NCBI GenBank assembly: GCA_004519485.1
Contig: CP038122.1
Span: 248,001 to 312,000, forward strand
DNA: 64,000 nt
Direction of reading: 5' to 3'
DNA from: Nannochloropsis oceanica
Lineage: Eukaryota; Sar; Eustigmatophyceae; Eustigmatales; Monodopsidaceae
In this document: positions 9,970-20,849 of the stretch, one piece after another
Layout of the letters: each line of letters opens with the position of its first letter
Numbering within the stretch: position 1 is the stretch's first letter
Made by a program: the position numbers and the translations under genes
The notes under the pieces: model-generated
What the model saw: only the letters and a program-made list of their open reading frames with translations
Told to the model about the DNA's origin: nothing
Database searches by the model: none

Positions 9970-12602
9970 ATGGCAGGACGCAGCGCCAAGTACAACAACA
10001 TGGGTGGACGGCGTGATGAGCAGTCCCCCTTCATTTACACCAACATGCCCCCTCCCCCGCATGCGGGAGGGCCGCTTCCTCCCTTCACGCCCGGCTACGA
10101 CGCCCCTCAAGGGCACTACGGCGGCCCCCACGACCTGGGCCAGGGCCTTCCTCAACCTCCTTCCCTCCCTCCTCCCATCCCTCGTCGTCCTGGTGCCAGC
10201 AACTCTCCTCCTCCCATGCCGTCAATCCTGAACGCGGGGAGCAGTAGCGGCGGCGGGGGTGGAGGGGGTGCTCCTAGTGCAATGGGGGAGGGTGGGCCTG
10301 GCTTACCTTCACCGTGGGAGGTCCTGAATAAGCACCAATCGCACAAAGTTACCACCATCCCGGCCTACTCTTCCTTGAACAAGAAGGAAGCGCCGATGTA
10401 CGAGGAACTGATCAATTTCCCCCGTGCGAAGGATAAGGACGATATGCGCTGTGTCATGTGTGGTCTGCCTCCGAGCGACCTCTGTGTTATCCCTCGCCAA
10501 AATAAGGACGTCTGCAAAGATTGCGATAAGGCAACCTGGCAACACGCCGAGACGCAAGTCTTCTTCAAGTGGTGCAAGGGATGCAAGAAATTTCTCAAGC
10601 TTTCGTCCTTCTCGCAAAAGCTCGATGCCGCCAAGTGCGACAAGTGCCGTGAGCGAGGCCGTCAGTCCTACCTGGCCAAGAAGGGAAAAGACGGGGATGA
10701 AGGCCCGCATCACATGGGCCACGCCCCCCACCATCGTCACCATCACCCCTCCCACCCGCATGGCGGATCTCCGCACGGCGGCCTCGGTGGCCATGGGCCC
10801 CCTCCTCCCCCCCACCCACACCACCCGCACCACCTTCCCCCCCATTTCGCTCACGGCCCGCACGGTCCTCACGCACACGGACCCCTCCCTCCCCATCTCC
10901 TCCCTCCCCACCACTACCCCCATGGCCCCCCCCCCCCCCCCTCATATCCGCATGAGTGCTTTTCCGGGAGGTCCTGGCATTCCTCCTTTGGGCCCTCCCC
11001 CTCCTCCCCACCTTCCTCCCCACCATGGAGGAGGTCTGCACCACCCCGGCCCTCCTCATCCGTCTTTTAGGAATATGGCAGGGGAAGAATATTCGGGGGT
11101 GGGCTGCGAGGAGGAGGAGGGAAAGGGGGAGGAAGGGACAGATGGAGGGGAGGAGAGTCGAAATTCATCGGGACGAGTGCGGGAAGAAGGGGAGAAGCTG
11201 CAACAGCAGCAGCAGTTGAAAGAGGAGCAACAGCAGGGGGATGGGGCGAGCTTGTCAGCTGACCAGCGGCATGAGGGAGGGGAGGTTGGAACAGAGGGGA
11301 AGAGAGAGGGAGGGGACGAGGAAGAGGATTTGGCGGCGGACGCGACGTTGAGCAAGATGAAACTGTCGACAAATTTTGGAGCTCCCTTACGGGGAGCCGG
11401 AGCAGGCGGATCAGGATCAGGGGACGAGGGAGGTGAGAAAGGAGGCGGTAGGAATGGTTGTGGAGGTCTGAACACTCCTAGCACGCCTTCAGGGAGCGGA
11501 ACGGGCAGCATTAGTGGCGCGGGTGTGGGAGGGGAGGAGGGAAGGGGGGCGGCGTTCTCACCTACCCCCGCCACGCCTCTGAGTCGTCGGTCGGATGTAA
11601 CAACGATGGACAGCGCGGCGCTAAGTAGTTTGATTAATAGCACTACTGCCGCCGGGGCGGATGAGAATAATTTAGTGGAGCTCGCGCGGATTCATGAGAA
11701 GATCGTGGATTTGGAAGCGAAGGCTGGAAAGGTATGAGACTGTCCTCCCTCCTTCCCTTCCTTCCTCGTTCAATTCTTTCTTTCTCCTCCCCTCTGTCGT
11801 TTACAAAATAACGTTTATGATATATATATATGTGTGTGTGTGTGTGTGTTTGTGTGTGTTATCAGTAAAGCGGTAAGAAGTGCTCTCCATTCCCCGCTTC
11901 TTGCCTCCCTCCCTCCCTCCCTCCCTCCCTCCCTCCTACAAGAGCATTCCCTCCAGGTTGATGGACTTGAAGTACTCACTTATCCCCTCCTCTCTCCTTC
12001 CTTCTTGCCGTCGACAGGTGGCGAAACTGCACCATCAGCTTCAGCAAGAGCAAGCGAAAACACGCAGGGCCGAGGACGCTATGCAGGCGCTTTCCCAACA
12101 GCTAGACGACCTCAAAAGGGAAAATAATGTCCTTCGTCAGAAACTCGCCGACTGGTATCACCGTGCGGGGCAAACGGACCTGCTCGCTGCCCACCAGCAA
12201 CAATCGCAACAGCAGCAACAACGGAAGGAGGAGGAGAAGGAGGGAGGGACGGAAGAGAAGCAGGGAGGTAGCGTGAAGGACGCTCACCTGATAGCGGCCG
12301 AGATGCTGGTGGCAGCAGCAGCAGAGAAAGACAAGCGGGCAAGGTCGGACTCAATCACAACCGGCGCCGAGTTGCTGGGAGGATTCAAGAAGCAGCGGGT
12401 GGAGAGCCCACAGCTGTCGATCTCGACGGGCGGGGAAGGAGGGGGGGAGAGAGGGCAAGGGCATGAGGCGGTGGAGGAGGGGGAAGGGGGTAAGAAGGGA
12501 GAGGGTAAGGAGGGTGGGAAGAAAGAGGTTCATACGGGAATTTTTGGGGAGGGGTATGAGACGCCTAGGAACACGATCAAGGGGAATGCAATTGCTCTTT
12601 AG
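9970..12602 (+). CDS. Pro/His-rich protein with four CxxC knuckles and a C-terminal coiled coil
   Basis: Exon 1 runs 9970-11731, the intron (GTATGA...ACAG) is 11732-12017, and exon 2 is 12018-12602. Residues 1-150 are Pro/Gly-rich. Cys pairs at about 161/164, 182/185, 202/205 and 223/226 (CVMC, CKDC, CKGC, CDKC) suggest a two-zinc module. A His/Pro-rich linker follows, then a Gly/Glu-rich region, and a coiled coil spans the exon join (LEAKAGK-VAKLHHQLQQEQ). The frame changes at a run of 16 C (10926-10941): before it the frame from 9970 is coding, after it the next frame is coding to 11731. The simplest reading is one C too many in the run (an assembly error), unless the run is truly polymorphic. 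Metal binding plus coiled coil suggests a nuclear regulator, but I know no named family. Confidence 0.75.
11732..12017 (+). repeat. Simple repeats inside the CxxC-gene intron
   Basis: The intron holds a TA/TG dinucleotide tract (about 11819-11860) and a CCCT tetranucleotide tract (about 11904-11936) roughly 80 bases before the acceptor AG at 12016-12017. Confidence 0.85.
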
Positions 12603-14320
12603 AGATGTCACGAGGAAGGACAAACAAGTGGTAGGTGCCAGCCAAAGGTTATCCGAGGAGACGATGACAATAGCAGCAACAGAAACGACAGCTGCAAGAA
12701 ATGCGATGGTGATGTTAATTAGCATGAGGAAGACGGAACGGAAAAAGACATATGCAGAGAGAGAGAAAGAGAGAGAGCGCCCACGAGAAACACAAAGGGG
12801 GAAAAGAGAGAGAGAAGAATCTATGAGCATCTGTGATGACAACTCCAAGCAAATTTGGAACTCCACTATTTCACCACACTCACATTAGATGAGAAATTCG
12901 AAAAAGGGACCAGAGACAGGCAGTAGCTGTTGTTGCAACAGCACCAGCACTCGCAGAAAGACGGTAGTCCTGTGCGCGCAGTCAATTACTTTAACACGAA
13001 AGTGATAGTATAGGCGCTGCCGGACTTGAATATTTATCTATTTTGATCATCACGAGAAGGCAAATTAAAAAGGACGAGAAGAAGGCTAAAATATTTTTTT
13101 TTTAAAAAGAAATGGGCGCGTGTGGAAAGAGTGATAGAGAGAGAGAGAGAGAGAGACACTCAAACAAGCGCACGCCGATTAGAAAAGCGAGACAGCAAGA
13201 GAAAAGAGAAGAACATAAGAAGAAGATGATGAAGAAGAAGTAAGGAAAGAGTAGGAGGGGAAGAAGAATGCGTGTATGTGCGAGCTTGCGTCCCCACCAT
13301 TCGTATTGGACGTCGGCCATCATCATCACAACAAGATACATATATACATTACCACCCAATTAATTTAAAAACAATTATCACCATCTTCAGACTCTCCATC
13401 ATTTACTCGGGGATGGGGGAAGGGCAATACCAGAACCAGTAGCAGCAAGCAAGATATGCAGCGCGGCGCGTGGGTGTATTATTATTGGTGAAAGAGGTGG
13501 GGATGAAGTTATAGATGGTGTGAAAGTGAGTGGAAACGGTATGCCATAGAGAACTATTTTAAGTCCCTGCACGCCCAAACAAATCGAGAAACCAAACAAG
13601 AAGAGAAGACGAAGGCGGGAAAGGAGGGGCTTTGGGAAACGGTCGCCGTCCATAACAGAGTAACAACCAGTCGTGGATACCACTAGACTCGAGACAGGGG
13701 GGAGCACGACACAGAAAAAGATGAGGAGAATGAGGAGACTAGACACCAACAAGAGAAGAAGGAAGACTTAAAAAGAAGAAAAAGAAGATGTTTGCTCACC
13801 GCGAACCCAACGAAGATCATGTATGACATACATGTGTCGTTTTATCCCATTTTTTCGGCGGCTGCTCTTTACCTACACTACCTGTTGGTTGTGATGGTGT
13901 CTCATGTCTCTTCATCCGGCAAGTTTGACATCGTGGTGCCTCTGATTAGCTTCTCCTTCTTGATTTCGTCTGTAGTTGTGCTCCCTCTAATCTTTCCTCT
14001 TCCACAGCTGATTTTTGATGCTTCCTCCTCAAATGGACATAGACCTCTGGCCCACCCGACCGGCGACAAGATTAATGCGCACAGAGGGAGGTAGAGATCC
14101 GCATTCACACTCAGCCTTGCAAGCGGCCTTGTTCTGGATAGCCTCTTGCCCTTTTCCCACTCGCATTAGATTTCAAGTTCCCCTTCCTTTTTTGTACTCG
14201 CCCTTGCAGATTGCTTTGTTACCTTCCTCTTGCCCCTGTCGAACCATCCCCCCTCTCTCCGTCTCTACCACGTCCTTTCGTCTCCCTCTGTCCAGGGTCC
14301 CTCCCTCCTCCCCTCCGCCA
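12603..14320. other. Intergenic between convergent 3' ends
   Basis: 1.7 kb between the stop of the CxxC gene and the stop of MCM2. It is AT-richer than the genes and has a GA repeat (13135-13156) and an A/T homopolymer stretch near 13092-13109. Open frames here (for example 13399-13752 minus) look like chance hydrophobic reads of repeats. Confidence 0.5.
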
Positions 14321-17300
14321 TTATTTCACCTTCCTGATCATTTTAACGGCACCTTGCCGCCCCACCAGCGTCTCCACCACCAGCCCCTGCCCCTTGAACA
14401 TCTCCCCCTGCAAGAAAGGCCGTATGTCGTATATTCTGAGCTCGGCCGCCCGCTCCTCCAGCTCACTCAGAGGCACCTCGAGGACAGGTTCTTCCTCCTC
14501 GGGGCCTCGGGCACGCCGCATGAGGTTATAGGTGAGGTTGTCTTTCATCAACTTTTGGAGCTCCGACATGAGCAGCTGGTTGAAGTCCGTCACGCGGGTG
14601 ATATACCGCCGGAAGCCCCGCTCAAGGGAAGTTCGCACGGAGAATTTTTGGGCTTGCAAGAAGGAGTGAAGCATCAAGCCGATGGCGACATTAACGTCGT
14701 CGTCCCGGACGTGGTCGCGCAAGTGCATCTTGGCATGGGCTTCGGACATGCGAATGATAGACTCGATATGCCGGACGGCGATCGGAACCCCTCCACATTG
14801 CTTGCTCTCCCGGCGCAAGTCCACGTAAAGCCTTTCAATCTTATCCTGATCCACGTCCTGGATCTGAGGCCTCACATTTGATCGCGCATACATGATGTAC
14901 TTGGTAAACAATCGTTGAGAGACTGTTGTCACGCCCCCCTCCGCAGCCAGGGCGGCCGTCTCGGGGTTGGTCTCGTGTTCGGTGCCTATCCCGCCTGCAA
15001 CGGCCTGGGACGGGTGCGAGCGTTGGTGGGAACGAACGACAAAGTCCGCAAGGCGCTCGTCGGCGATGGGGTCGACGATATCTGGTGGATAATTGGATAG
15101 AGGCGGAAGAAGGGGGGTTGGGAAGAGGGAAAGGGAAGATAGGAGGGAGAGAGCAGCGTACCTTGCAGCACACACAGCATATCCAACCGCTGCAGGATCG
15201 GATCGGTCAGCTCCACATTCTCCGCGAAGGTCAGAGAGGAGTCATACCTTCCCCCTATTGGGTTGGCGGCCGCGACGACCGAGCACCGCGCTTGGAGGCT
15301 CGTCACAATCCCGGCCTTGGACACGGAGATGGATTGCTGCTCAAGCGCCTCGTGGATGGATGTTCGGTCGCCATCGTTCATCTTGTCGAACTCGTCGATC
15401 AAGCACATGCCCCTGTCCGCCAGCACCAACGCCCCCCCCTCCAAAGTCCATTCCTTTGTCATGGGGTCCTTGTGCACCCCCGCCGTCAGTCCGACCGCAC
15501 TAGCTCCCTTGCCTGGAGGGAGGGAGGGAAGGGAGGGGAGGGAGGGGGTGGCGATGTGGGCAGGTGAATGGGTAAGCACTCTTATTTACACCCTCTCTCT
15601 CCCTCTCTCTTTTCCTCCCTTTTTCCATCCCTTGCTTGTCGCCCCTCCCTCCAAACGTACCTGTGGTGTACACAGCGCGCGGGGCCACCTTTTCCAGGTA
15701 TTTGAGAAATTGGCTTTTGGCCGTGCCGGGGTCTCCGAGTAGAAGGACGTTGATATCGCCACGGATGCGGTGCTTGTTGTAGATGTTCTTCTCGACGCCG
15801 GAGAAGAGGGCGAGGAGGAGGGCGAGCTTGACTTTCTCGTGGCCGTGGATGGAGGGGGCGAAGGCGCTTGGGAGGGAGGAATGGAGAGAAGGAGGGACGG
15901 AGGGAGGGTGAGGTACTGGTGGTTGGCGGTACAAACTTATCGAGAATAATGCGTCTCGTTCAAGAGGAGGGAGGGAGGGAGGGAGGGAGGGAGGGAGGGA
16001 AGGAGGAGGGAGAGAGGGGAGGAATGGATGAAAGGAGGGAAGGAGGGCATGGTCCGTACCTGATCAAGAGCTCGGACGTGTTGGGCGCCGCGGCGATGCG
16101 GTGGATGTCCGCCTTATCGTCATCCGTGATGTGAAACATAGAGAACAGATCCTCCCGTTTATGAATGAAGTTTGCATCAATACACGTGCTGAAGACAGGG
16201 AATCCCCCCTTTTGCTTCCCATTCAGGCCCTCTGCCCTGTATTTGTATATGCCCGTCACTTCGATGTCCTCCCCGGGCCGGGCGCGGTCGATGAGATCGG
16301 CAGTGAGGATGACCTCCTTATAGCGGGGCACTCGGCCCGCGGGAACGGTGCCGGGGGATTCCTGCAGGACGATCTTTTGATAGTCTCTGTGGAGGGTGGG
16401 AATCAGATGTTTTAGTAGGACAACAGGAGGGAGGAGGGAAGGGAGGGAGGGCGGGAGGCTTACCTGTACACAGTCGCCGCCTGGTTGATCCTAAAGGTGC
16501 CCGTACGGTCACACACTGTGCACATCTCCGGCCGGATCTCCGCTCCCTCTGTTTGCTTGAAAGGCCCAACTGAACTTTTGCAATTCGCACAATCGAACGT
16601 GACGCTCTGGATCTGGGGGAATACCTGCGTGCGGCGCGTCACCACGCCGACCACCCGGACGAGCTTGTTCAGGTGCGACTGGCGCAGGAGACGGAGGGAT
16701 AGCACTATCTCGTGCCCAACAATGCGGACGTGGACCTCGTCGCGGAGCATGGTTTTATAGTGCTTGTAGTGCTTTAAAACAACCTCGTTAGCCACCTCGT
16801 CGAAGACCTTGAGGAGGAGGGGGGGGGGGGGAAGAGAGGAGGGAGGAAAATGCAAGTATTGAAGAGTGTGTCAGCTCGATGAGCTCGATGAGGTGACCAC
16901 AATTGAGGCTGAGGGAGGGAGGGAAGGAGGGATGGAAGGAGAGAAGGAGGAGGGAGAGAGGGGAGGACGGGATGGAAGGAGGGATAGAAGGAGGGAGGGA
17001 GGAGGAAGGGACGGAGGGAGGGAGGGAGGGACGGAGGGAGGAGTGGCCTACCTCTAGTATATCTTCCGGGGCATCCATCAACCACAAGGCCAAGGTCGCC
17101 TGCTCCTGCCTCAACACCTCATAATGCACCTCCAAACTTCTCAAATTTGCCGCGCACATGTTCCGAATGCTGTCCATGTACCTTAACCGTCCATTTCCAT
17201 CCTTACTTTCTTCCAACAAAGATCGAAACCGCCTCTTCACCTCTCTCCTGGTCCGGTCCTCGGCTATCCACTCCCTCAACGGCACGTCATATGCCTCCAA

Positions 17301-17876
17301 ATTCAAATCCTCATCTTCCACCTCCAAGCTCCCGTCCAACCCCATCATCCCCTCCTGTGCCCTCCTCTGATCGAATGCCCCCCTCCTTCTATCCCTTGCC
17401 TCCTCATCCTCATCACCATAGCGATCCAGAATGTCATCAAGCCTCCCCCTCTGCTCCGTTCTCTCCGCAATCTCCACCTCTGCCGCCCGTCGTGCATCGA
17501 AATCCATCGCACCATACTCGCGTTGGTCCAAATTACCCATATCGTACGTATCGAGCTCAGGGATGGCTACGTAATCCGCCTCCATATTCTCCATCAAGTC
17601 CTCCCCGTCTTCATCGCTCAACCCAGCCGCCGCGCCATCCTCGTCATTGTCCGTCAACCGCTCGTCTTCGATCCCTTCCTCCTCTACCACCTCCTCCAAA
17701 TCCGAACCGTCGTCGTGCCGGTCATCGAGGCCAGGGAGGGGGGATAGAGGAGGAGGAGGGGGAGGCGGCGCGGGGGCCATGTCTTCTTCGTCGTCCGAAT
17801 CCAGCAAGACCCGTCGACGCTTGTTGGACTCGCTGCCATCACCGCCACCGTCGCCACCACCGCCAGTAGTGCTCAT
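14321..17876 (-). CDS. MCM2: MCM2, DNA replication licensing helicase subunit
   Basis: Six exons join in phase: 17876-17052, 16807-16464, 16386-16060, 15866-15661, 15512-15162 and 15081-14321, giving 937 residues. The acidic N-terminal tail (residues 1-130) is typical of MCM2. A zinc ribbon uses Cys at about 348, 351, 371 and 374. The AAA+ core has Walker A GDPGTAKS (about 543-550), the MCM2-type [12 protein letters not shown] loop and Walker B LIDEFD (about 605-610). The arginine-finger motif reads QRLD where most MCM2 have SRFD, keeping the Arg. The C-terminal half aligns throughout with MCM2 of animals and yeast ([15 protein letters not shown]). It is one of six subunits of the MCM2-7 replicative helicase. 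Introns carry long CCCT tracts on the sense strand. Its start faces the gene at 18485 across about 600 bases. Confidence 0.96.
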
Positions 17877-18484
17877 GACTGTCGATGTGGTATGGAAAGC
17901 ATGGGCGGATGAGATGCAGTGTATAGATAGTGGTTCTTCATTTTTCTACGCGCGGAAAGCAGAATTTGCGCGTGATGGGAGCAGCTGACGAGCTCACAAA
18001 GGGGGCATGGTTTCTCATCATGGGCACATCACATACTTTACTCTCCATATACGTACTGACATGTCTGGCTCCGCCTTTGCAGGCACATGCTGGGAAGGTG
18101 TATACGAGCCTTCCCATCAGAGGCGGTCATGCTCGCCGAACGTGCGCGTTATTGGCGAGGCGTTCTGTTGCCGGGCGTGAGGCGTCTGCATGTGCCCAAT
18201 TTTGAAAAGTTGGGACGCGCACCCTCACACCACTGCTTTGCGACACGCCACCATAGGCATAGGCATCATAGGCATGTATTTATACTCTCACACATAGAAC
18301 CCTCTCCCTCCCCTTACCGTGCGAGGCACAATTCTGGAAGGCGAGAGGGAAAAAGGATGCGTCTTGTCCTGTTCATATTATTTTGCCTTTGGCTTCAGCC
18401 CCTCAACTCATGCGTGCATCACATCATACGATTCCCTTCCCAGGCCTCTTCACTCTCCACTGACCTTTACAAGACACAAGAACC
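17877..18484. promoter_or_regulatory. Shared divergent promoter region of MCM2 and the four-helix protein gene
   Basis: 608 bases between two start codons facing away from each other. No clear TATA box. Short direct repeats of CATAGG occur near 18252-18275. The region must hold both promoters. Confidence 0.5.
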
Positions 18485-19196
18485 ATGGTGTGCGACGACA
18501 AGCGCAAAATCATTGCGTACCTTTGGTACTTGAACGCCCTCCTCTCCATCGCCTATGTCATCGTGGCCATCGCCGCCGCGGCCAACCAGAAGGACCTCGA
18601 GACAGCCACGACCAACCACGCCGCGGGCTTTGCGGCCATTTGGTCCATGATCATTCTCTTCCTCATCATTGTTGGCGGTACCATCACCATGAAGAGGGTA
18701 CGTGAAGTAATGGGGTGAAAGTGGGGGAGGAAAGGGAATAGGGTGCAGAGGCTTTGACATGAGACCCGGATGAGAGAGTGCACCCTTTCTGCTGCAAAGC
18801 ATCACCCTACCAAAACATCACGACGGATTCTTTCTCGGGTGCTTCCATAGTGTGCTTTACAGAGGGCCAGAAGCTATCTTTGCCGCCTTGTGTGTGAGTC
18901 TGACAAGCACATCGGTGAACTGACCCTCCCTCCCTCCCTCACCCGCGCAGCTCAAGACCCCCATCGCCACCGGGGTGTTTCTGGGCGCCTCCATCATGTT
19001 CTCCCAAATGGAGCTGCTGCTTTTCGCCATCTTTGTGGGACTGGCCAAGATGTCGAATGGAGATGTGGAAAGGAGGAGCAACAACGCCATGGCTGTGTTT
19101 TCCTTCTTCTTGTTCGTATTGTACGCGGTCTTCTCCGTATGTCTCTTTTTCCTCCGGCACTATGTCATCGACGGTATGGAGGAAGCGAGGAAGTGA
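18485..19196 (+). CDS. Small four-helix membrane protein, MARVEL-like in layout
   Basis: Exon 1 (18485-18697) ends before GTACGT, and exon 2 (18951-19196) starts after CGCAG; the join is in phase and gives 152 residues. There are four hydrophobic helices: about 8-32, 47-69, 76-101 and 117-142. The loops are short, with a charged loop between helices 3 and 4 (NGDVERRSNN) and a Lys at the C-terminus. A compact four-helix protein with almost no soluble part resembles MARVEL or tetraspan proteins of the secretory pathway, but I see no signature motif and no tetraspanin CCG. I do not recognise the family. The gene is supported by clean splice signals and a phase-compatible join between two hydrophobic segments. 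The intron has G-rich sequence after the donor and CCCT repeats before the acceptor. Confidence 0.75.
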
Positions 19197-19853
19197 GGGA
19201 GGAAGGGAGAGGGGGGGGGGTCATGCTTAAACCACTAGGAGAGATGGTATATTGTTTTTCGCTCACACCTCGTCCTAATCCCCTTTCTTTCTCCCTCCTT
19301 CCCCTCCCCCACTACCCCCAGACTCGCCTGCCCCCCCTGAGAATAATTTTGCCTAAATCAAAGTTAGCAGCAACAGCAGCAGCAGGAGTAGTGGAAGCAG
19401 CACTATAGTGCTGTAGTAGCAGGGCCTGTTGTTGCCGCGCCAAGGGGGGGAGGAAGGAAGAAAGTAGGGATGAAGGGCATGAGTTTAATGTGTGTGTGCG
19501 TTACAAGAGAAGATGCAAATAAGAAGACGAAGGGAAAAGAATAAGAGATGGGCAGCAATCATGATTGTGTAGGCGCCATAAGGTTCTTTCAATCAAGCAG
19601 TGCGCGTGATACCCCGAGGGGGAGGCGGGGGAATAGTGCAAACCAATAACGAACTTGTGTGTACGTGTATCTATCCGTCCTCCCAGCGCAAATCAAAGCA
19701 TCAAAACCAGCATATATATACAGCATGCAGCAAAGAATAGAAGGAAGAAAGAGATGCTTAAGGAAAGCGCTAATACCCCCCAAATTAAGGAGAATTACAC
19801 TTCCTCACGTGCCTGCCTTGTCCTCTATTTATCTTTTTCTTCTTTACTCACAG
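19197..19853. other. Intergenic between convergent 3' ends
   Basis: 657 bases with a GCA-type repeat near 19366-19400 and AT-rich stretches (19705-19730). No gene seen. Confidence 0.5.
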
Positions 19854-20642
19854 CTACTCCTCCTCTACCTCATACCTCAACTCTTCCAAGATCTCATTGA
19901 TCCGACCCTTTACCTCCCCTATCCTCACATCAAGTGCCTTGATGCCCTCCCTTAACAACATCTCTTCCCTCCCATCCCTCTCCGTCATCTCCCCGGCACC
20001 TGCCCCTCCCTCACCATCAGACACTCCCCCCATCGGTGTCGTCCCCGCCACCGCCGTTGCGAGCCGAAATGTTTCCAAGTGTAACGCCGCCGTCAAGGAC
20101 AATTTCTCTTTTTCCTCCGTCTGCACCCGTCGGAGAAGCCCAGCCAACACCTTCCGCTCATGGGGGGCTGCCCGTAGGCAATGCTCCACGGCATTGACCA
20201 GGTTACTCAAAGCTGCAAACCCCGCCGTCGCCTCGGCACACAACCCATCATATTCAGCAAACGCCCGGGAAGCCAGCACCTTGTTCAAACCCTCATCGAA
20301 TCGCTGGTATGCCTGCGCGCGTTCTTCTTGAGCTTGTCGAAAGGCTCTTATGAGGCCCTGCACGTCCAACCCCGCGAGTCCCTCCCGCAATTTTGCCACG
20401 CTCGCCTGCGCCCGAGCCTCGGTGGACAGCGCTGCTGCTGCTTGATCAGCGTTGTCCTTGTCCACCTTGTCGTTGCTGGTACCTGAACTTGGAGGAACGG
20501 ACGACAGCAAGTCAATGACTTGCCCCAAAGGTTCCGTCGTCTTGGATGATGCTGTTGACGTGTGGGGTTGATTGTGCTCGTGACTGCCATGCTCGCAGAC
20601 GCCCCGCCCTGATAGGATGGCCAGACACTGCTTCAAATCCAT
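19854..20642 (-). CDS. REX1-B domain protein (DNA repair-associated family)
   Basis: One exon of 262 residues from the ATG at 20642. Residues about 93-195 match the REX1-B family, named from Chlamydomonas REX1 (required for excision of UV damage) and found in human REX1BD. The pattern is QEERAQAYQRFDEG, then a Tyr/Cys/Ala-rich helix (YDGLCAEATAGFAALS), then EKEKLSLTAALHLE. The C-terminus (RINEILEELRYE) matches the end of the human protein (INEILQEL). The N-terminal 80 residues are low-complexity. The molecular activity of the family is not well defined; a role in repair is inherited from the name. It is head to head with the hydrolase gene at 20850. Confidence 0.8.
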   Translation of the reverse strand: MDLKQCLAILSGRGVCEHGSHEHNQPHTSTASSKTTEPLGQVIDLLSSVPPSSGTSNDKVDKDNADQAAAALSTEARAQASVAKLREGLAGLDVQGLIRAFRQAQEERAQAYQRFDEGLNKVLASRAFAEYDGLCAEATAGFAALSNLVNAVEHCLRAAPHERKVLAGLLRRVQTEEKEKLSLTAALHLETFRLATAVAGTTPMGGVSDGEGGAGAGEMTERDGREEMLLREGIKALDVRIGEVKGRINEILEELRYEVEEE

Positions 20643-20849
20643 GTTAGAGTGTGAGAGTTGCTTGTTGTACTGTGGTTGTGCTCGTGGGGAGTGGCCAAGA
20701 GAGAGTCTGTGTGAAACTCTTATCGCTGGAGATATGTAGATATAAATAGAATATCAGTTGCCAAGTTCGTCGTCTTGCTGACCCTCCACGCACACGCCAA
20801 CACGTACATCAATCCACACACTCAAGCCAGAAATCGCATTTTTGCCAGC
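20643..20849. promoter_or_regulatory. Short bidirectional promoter with a TATA-like site
   Basis: Only 207 bases separate the start codons of the REX1-B gene and the hydrolase gene. TATAAATA at 20741-20748 lies about 100 bases upstream of the hydrolase ATG. Confidence 0.5.

Noticed and set aside
10309-11643. Long minus-strand frames opposite the CxxC gene
   Set aside because: The plus strand carries the cysteine knuckles and coiled coil and a clean intron; the minus frames are mirror reads of GC-rich sequence.
13399-13752. 117-codon hydrophobic minus-strand open frame
   Set aside because: Hydrophobicity comes from GA-rich plus-strand sequence read in reverse; no start context or family.
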